A DNA stretch of 34,261 bases from Clostridia bacterium (GTDB lineage: Bacteria; Bacillota; Clostridia; Oscillospirales; Acutalibacteraceae), in NCBI GenBank assembly GCA_017407705.1, contig JAFQWA010000010.1, forward strand, positions 1 through 34,261, read 5' to 3'. Within the stretch, counting starts at the first letter, position 1. Every line of letters starts with the position of its first letter. The position numbers and the translations under genes were made by a program. Under the pieces are notes generated by a model. The model did not search any database, had not been told where the DNA came from, and saw nothing but the letters and a program-made list of their open reading frames with translations. Below, in pieces: positions 31,531 to 34,261 of this stretch.

Positions 31531-32496
31531 ATGAAACTTGGTGTTTTAACAGTTCCGCTTTCTTCAAAATCACTTGAAGAGGCTTTACAGTATCTTAGCT
31601 CACTGGGCGTACAGACTGTTGAGCTTGGTGCCGGCGGTTATCCCGGACCCACTCATCTTGACGTAAACAAGCTGCTCAGCGACGATAACGAGGTTGCAAG
31701 AGTTAAGGATCTGCTTAAAAAATACAATATGGAGATCTCTGCTATCAGTGCTCACGGTAATCCTCTGCACCCCGACAAAGCAATAGCAAAATCTTTCCAC
31801 GATGATTTTGTTAACGCGGTTTTGGTTGCTGAGAAGCTTGGCGTTGATACCATTATCGGTTTCTCAGGCTGCCCCGGTGACTGTGAGGACTCAAAAAATC
31901 CCAACTGGGTAACCTGCGCTTGGCCGGACGATTATCTGAAAATTCTTGACTGGCAATGGAACGAGAAAATCATTCCTTATTGGAAGGATATGTCCCAGTT
32001 CTGCAAACAGCATAACGTTACAAAGATCGCATTCGAGATGCATCCCGGTTTTGCTGTTTACAACGTATCTTCACTGCTCCGTTTACGTGCTGCTGTCGGC
32101 GATATCATCGGTGCTAACTTTGATCCCTCTCACCTTATCTGGCAGGGTGTTAACCCCGTTGAGGCTATCAAGGCATTAAAAGGCGCTATCTATCATTTCC
32201 ACGCTAAGGACACTCGCGTTGATATGACAAATACCGCTGTAAACGGTGTGCTTGATACCGGTAACTACGGTGATGTTTTGGGACGCTCCTGGGTATTCCG
32301 TACAGTTGGTTACGGCTCCGACACTAAGCTGTGGAAGGATATGCTCTCAACTCTTGCTGCAATCGGCTATGACGGTGCTATCAGCATCGAGCATGAAGAC
32401 GCACTTATGTCTATCAACGAAGGCTTGGAAAAAGCTATCCAGTTCCTTAAAGACGTTATAATCTTTGAAGGCGCTTGTGATATGTGGTGGGCATAA
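31531..32496 (+). CDS. second sugar phosphate isomerase/epimerase-like TIM-barrel protein
   Basis: A 321-residue TIM-barrel enzyme of the same superfamily as its neighbour but a different subgroup. Visible blocks are LGVQTVELGAGGYPGPTH, ISAISAHGNPLHPD, IIGFSGCPGDCEDSKNPNWVTCAWP, KIAFEMHPGFAVYN (metal Glu), GANFDPSHLIWQGV (metal Asp/His), IYHFHAKDTRVD (metal His) and AISIEHEDALMS (metal Glu). The longer loop after FSGCPGD and the NFDPSHL-W motif are familiar from inositol- and sugar-catabolic isomerases and 3-keto-sugar-related proteins. GAAAGGATG precedes the ATG. It ends the operon before a strong terminator. Confidence 0.9.
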   Translation: MKLGVLTVPLSSKSLEEALQYLSSLGVQTVELGAGGYPGPTHLDVNKLLSDDNEVARVKDLLKKYNMEISAISAHGNPLHPDKAIAKSFHDDFVNAVLVAEKLGVDTIIGFSGCPGDCEDSKNPNWVTCAWPDDYLKILDWQWNEKIIPYWKDMSQFCKQHNVTKIAFEMHPGFAVYNVSSLLRLRAAVGDIIGANFDPSHLIWQGVNPVEAIKALKGAIYHFHAKDTRVDMTNTAVNGVLDTGNYGDVLGRSWVFRTVGYGSDTKLWKDMLSTLAAIGYDGAISIEHEDALMSINEGLEKAIQFLKDVIIFEGACDMWWA

Positions 32497-32508
32497 AATA
32501 ATAAACAT

Positions 32509-32544
32509 AAAACCTCTCGGACTTACAAAGTTCGAGAGGTTTTT
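32509..32544 (+). terminator. terminator of the ThuA/Gfo-Idh operon
   Basis: AAAACCTCTCGGACTT (32509-32524) pairs with 32528-32543, with one G-T pair, around a 3-base loop, and a T run follows. Confidence 0.93.
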
Positions 32545-32606
32545 GTTGTGCAGCACGTAGGTTTTGTGGTATAATCAACGTAATTTATATATGCGAGGTA
32601 TATTTT

Positions 32607-33785
32607 ATGAACTACCGTAAAGACAAATACGGCAACCAACTTTCTATTTTAGGTTTTGGCTGTATGCGTTTTCAAAATAATATGGGAAAGGTGGACTTAG
32701 CAAAGGCTGAAAAGCAGGTTATGACTGCCATTGAAAGCGGTGTTAACTATTTTGATACTGCTTATATTTATCCCGGCAACGAGTCGGCACTGGGCGAGAT
32801 TTTGGAGAAAAATAATGCCCGTGATAAGGTTTATATCGCCACCAAACTCCCCCACTATCTTATCAAAAGCAGAGATGCCCTTGATAGGCTTTTTAACGAG
32901 GAATTAAAGCGTCTTAGAACCGACCACGTTGATTATTACCTGATGCATATGCTCACCGATACAGCCACCTGGGAGCGTTTAAAGGGGCTTGGAATTGAAC
33001 AGTGGATAGCTGATAAAAAGAAAAGCGGTGCTATCAGGCAGATAGGCTTTTCGTATCACGGTAATTCCGATATGTTCTGCAAGCTTGTTGACGCTTACGA
33101 CTGGGAGTTTTGTATGATACAGTACAACTATATGGACGAGAACACTCAGGCAGGTCGAAAAGGCTTGAACTACGCTCATTCAAAAGGACTTCCCGTTATG
33201 ATAATGGAGCCGCTTAGAGGCGGAAAGTTAGTAAATTTGCTGCCCGAGGATGCCAAACGCATCTTTAACGAATATAAAATCAAACGCACACCTGCCCAGT
33301 GGGCATTCAGATGGCTCTGGAATCAGCCTGAGGTGACGGTGGTGCTGTCGGGCATGAATAGCGATGAAATGGTCGAGGATAATATAAAGACCGCCTCAGA
33401 GGTTCAGGTTGGCGAGTTTACGCAAGATGATGAGGCAATGCTAAGGCAGGTTGCAAACGCCATTAACTCCAAAATGAAGGTGGGCTGTACCGGATGCGGA
33501 TACTGTATGCCCTGCCCTAAAAACGTGGATATCCCCGGCACCTTTTCTGCATACAACCGTGTTTTTGCGGAAAACAAGCTCAGGGCGTTGAAGGAGTATT
33601 TTATGTGCACCACCCTTCGCACTAATTCCACCGCTGCATCTAACTGTGTTGGCTGTGGAAAGTGTGAAAAGCATTGCCCACAGAATATTGAGATACGAAA
33701 GCAGTTGAAAAACGCACAAAAGGAGCTTGAAGGCCCCATATATAAAATTGCACGTAAAGCAGCATCTTGGTTTGTAAAATTTTAA
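32607..33785 (+). CDS. aldo/keto reductase with two C-terminal [4Fe-4S] motifs
   Basis: A 392-residue oxidoreductase of the ferredoxin-type aldo/keto reductase group common in Clostridia. The N-terminal 290 residues form the AKR barrel; D50 and Y53 or Y55 (NYFDTAYIYPG), K80 (IATKLPHY) and H114 (YYLMHML) form the catalytic tetrad. The C-terminus carries C294, C297, C300, C303 (CTGCGYCMPCP) and C347, C350, C353, C357 (NCVGCGKCEKHCP), eight cysteines fit for two iron-sulfur clusters, so electrons may come from or go to ferredoxin. The substrate is unknown. The ATG at 32607 has a modest site (GCGAGGT). It is monocistronic, after the sugar operon's terminator. Confidence 0.92.
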   Translation: MNYRKDKYGNQLSILGFGCMRFQNNMGKVDLAKAEKQVMTAIESGVNYFDTAYIYPGNESALGEILEKNNARDKVYIATKLPHYLIKSRDALDRLFNEELKRLRTDHVDYYLMHMLTDTATWERLKGLGIEQWIADKKKSGAIRQIGFSYHGNSDMFCKLVDAYDWEFCMIQYNYMDENTQAGRKGLNYAHSKGLPVMIMEPLRGGKLVNLLPEDAKRIFNEYKIKRTPAQWAFRWLWNQPEVTVVLSGMNSDEMVEDNIKTASEVQVGEFTQDDEAMLRQVANAINSKMKVGCTGCGYCMPCPKNVDIPGTFSAYNRVFAENKLRALKEYFMCTTLRTNSTAASNCVGCGKCEKHCPQNIEIRKQLKNAQKELEGPIYKIARKAASWFVKF

Positions 33786-33944
33786 GTTATTATAATGCAA
33801 TAGGCTCTTTTATCTCTTATCTTTTCATTGGGAACGACAATTTAAGAGAAGAGAGAATAACGAAAAGAAAAAAGTGAAAAGAACAAAAAGAAACGACAAT
33901 CTATCAAATGATAAATTGTCGCACATCAGGATATATAGTTAAGT
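33786..33944. other. non-coding A-rich stretch with one hairpin
   Basis: After the reductase stop the DNA becomes purine-rich (33840-33893). CGACAATCTATCA (33894-33906) pairs with TGATAAATTGTCG (33909-33921), one mismatch, and CGACAATTTA also occurs at about 33835. No gene is supported here. Confidence 0.5.
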
Positions 33945-34100
33945 TTGGGCAACGCCCAAGTGAAGCAACGGTGATGCCGCTGTGAAGTTTTGTGCTTCGC
34001 ACAAAGTGAAGTTAAGTGTGCCACCCTTGCCCGCAGGCACTTCACTGCGAAGCAACTTCACGATGCGAAGCATCGCTTCACGTGCCGTAAGGCACACTTA
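33945..34100. repeat. array of short hairpins separated by GTGAAG / CTTCAC
   Basis: Small stem-loops: TTGGGC-AAC-GCCCAA (33945-33959), TTTGTGC-TTC-GCACAAA (33989-34005), CGATGC-GAA-GCATCG (34061-34075) and GTGCC-GTAA-GGCAC (34082-34095). They are spaced by three GTGAAG copies (33960, 33982, 34006) and then by three copies of the complement CTTCAC (34040, 34056, 34076). TAAGTGTGCC (34013-34022) and GGCACACTTA (34091-34100) are outer arms. The mirror-like arrangement resembles REP-type intergenic repeats. Confidence 0.65.
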
Positions 34101-34103
34101 GTA

Positions 34104-34148
34104 CGAAAAAAGAGTCCTTTGTCTAATAGACAAAGGAATCTTTTTTCG
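34104..34148. terminator. terminator downstream of tRNA-Val
   Basis: CGAAAAAAGAGTCCTTTGTCT (34104-34124) and its mirror arm (34128-34148) pair with one mismatch around a 3-base loop; A and T runs within the stem ends make it functional in either direction. Confidence 0.88.
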
Positions 34149-34224
34149 TGGTGGACGCTAAGGGACTCGAACCCATGACTTTCCGCACGTCAAGCGGATA
34201 CTCTACCAGCTGAGTTAAGCGTCC
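34149..34224 (-). tRNA. tRNA-Val (anticodon GAC)
   Basis: A 76-base cloverleaf on the minus strand with encoded CCA (34151-34149). The acceptor is GGACGCT/AGCGTCC, and the anticodon stem TCCGC/GCGGA encloses TTGACGT, so the anticodon is GAC (34191-34189), reading GUC/GUU. The T-arm is ATGGG-TTCGAGT-CCCTT. It probably belongs to a tRNA cluster with the partial tRNA that follows. Confidence 0.95.
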
Positions 34225-34236
34225 CTATTAGCATTT

Positions 34237-34261
34237 TGGAGCTGTTAACCGGATTCGAACC
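34237..34261 (-). tRNA. 3' end of a further tRNA (cut by the window edge)
   Basis: Read on the minus strand, GGTTCGAATCCGGTTAACAG followed by CTCCA is the T-loop, T-stem, acceptor 3' strand (TAACAGC), discriminator and CCA of a tRNA whose rest lies beyond the window. The identity cannot be read because the anticodon is missing. Confidence 0.75.

Noticed and set aside
1-34261. CRISPR array, prophage or toxin-antitoxin system
   Set aside because: No regularly spaced repeats, phage structural genes, integrases or recognisable toxin pairs were found; the XRE gene stands alone.

Overview
The window looks like chromosome of an anaerobic, probably spore-forming Clostridia-type Firmicute (order Oscillospirales or a relative; this placement is inference). 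The evidence is an oxygen-sensitive class III ribonucleotide reductase operon, a ferredoxin-type aldo/keto reductase, SpoVB and SpoIID-like sporulation proteins, the DnaD plus DnaI/DnaC-like replication pair, a T-box riboswitch, many TTG starts behind strong AGGAGG-type ribosome sites, and AT-leaning intergenic DNA with sigma-A promoters. I see no prophage, CRISPR array, transposase or plasmid genes.

Layout. 1-3250: yjbQ, murC (minus strand) and a CCA-adding enzyme. 3285-8072: the nrd operon, starting with a strong promoter and a near-consensus NrdR box. NrdD here lacks its own C-terminal glycyl-radical segment; that segment is a separate 61-codon gene (5748-5933) between nrdD and nrdG. A solute-binding lipoprotein follows nrdG. 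8075-10945 (minus): one gene fusing a TIM-barrel sugar isomerase/epimerase-like domain to a complete AMP-forming acyl-CoA ligase, behind a full T-box riboswitch whose specifier reads as CUC (Leu). 11017-14226 (minus): a P-loop protein, glucose-6-phosphate isomerase and a D-Ala-D-Ala carboxypeptidase. 14319-14685: tRNA-Thr(CGU) with a duplicated 3' end, which looks like the scar of an integration event. 14745-18399: an XRE regulator, DnaD-like and DnaI/DnaC-like proteins, and a DUF3048 lipoprotein. 18402-18713: a large branched palindromic element between convergent genes. 18713-19462 (minus): a small hypothetical protein and a GNAT acetyltransferase. 19523-24759: M23 peptidase, a proline-rich protein, SpoIID-like plus peptidoglycan-binding repeats, a second peptidoglycan-binding protein, and SpoVB. 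These probably act in spore envelope or cortex assembly. 24760-28789 (minus): pcrA-type helicase, esterase and AraC regulator. 28812-32544: a divergent operon with a ThuA-like protein, a Gfo/Idh/MocA dehydrogenase and two TIM-barrel isomerase-like enzymes, with three copies of an operator-like sequence in the divergent region. 32607-33785: iron-sulfur aldo/keto reductase. 33786-34261: a hairpin-rich non-coding stretch, tRNA-Val(GAC) and the 3' end of another tRNA.

Best candidates for new biology are the split glycyl-radical ribonucleotide reductase, the Leu-type T-box controlling an isomerase/acyl-CoA-ligase fusion, and the branched palindrome at 18402-18713. All functions are read from sequence motifs by eye; no database search was run.
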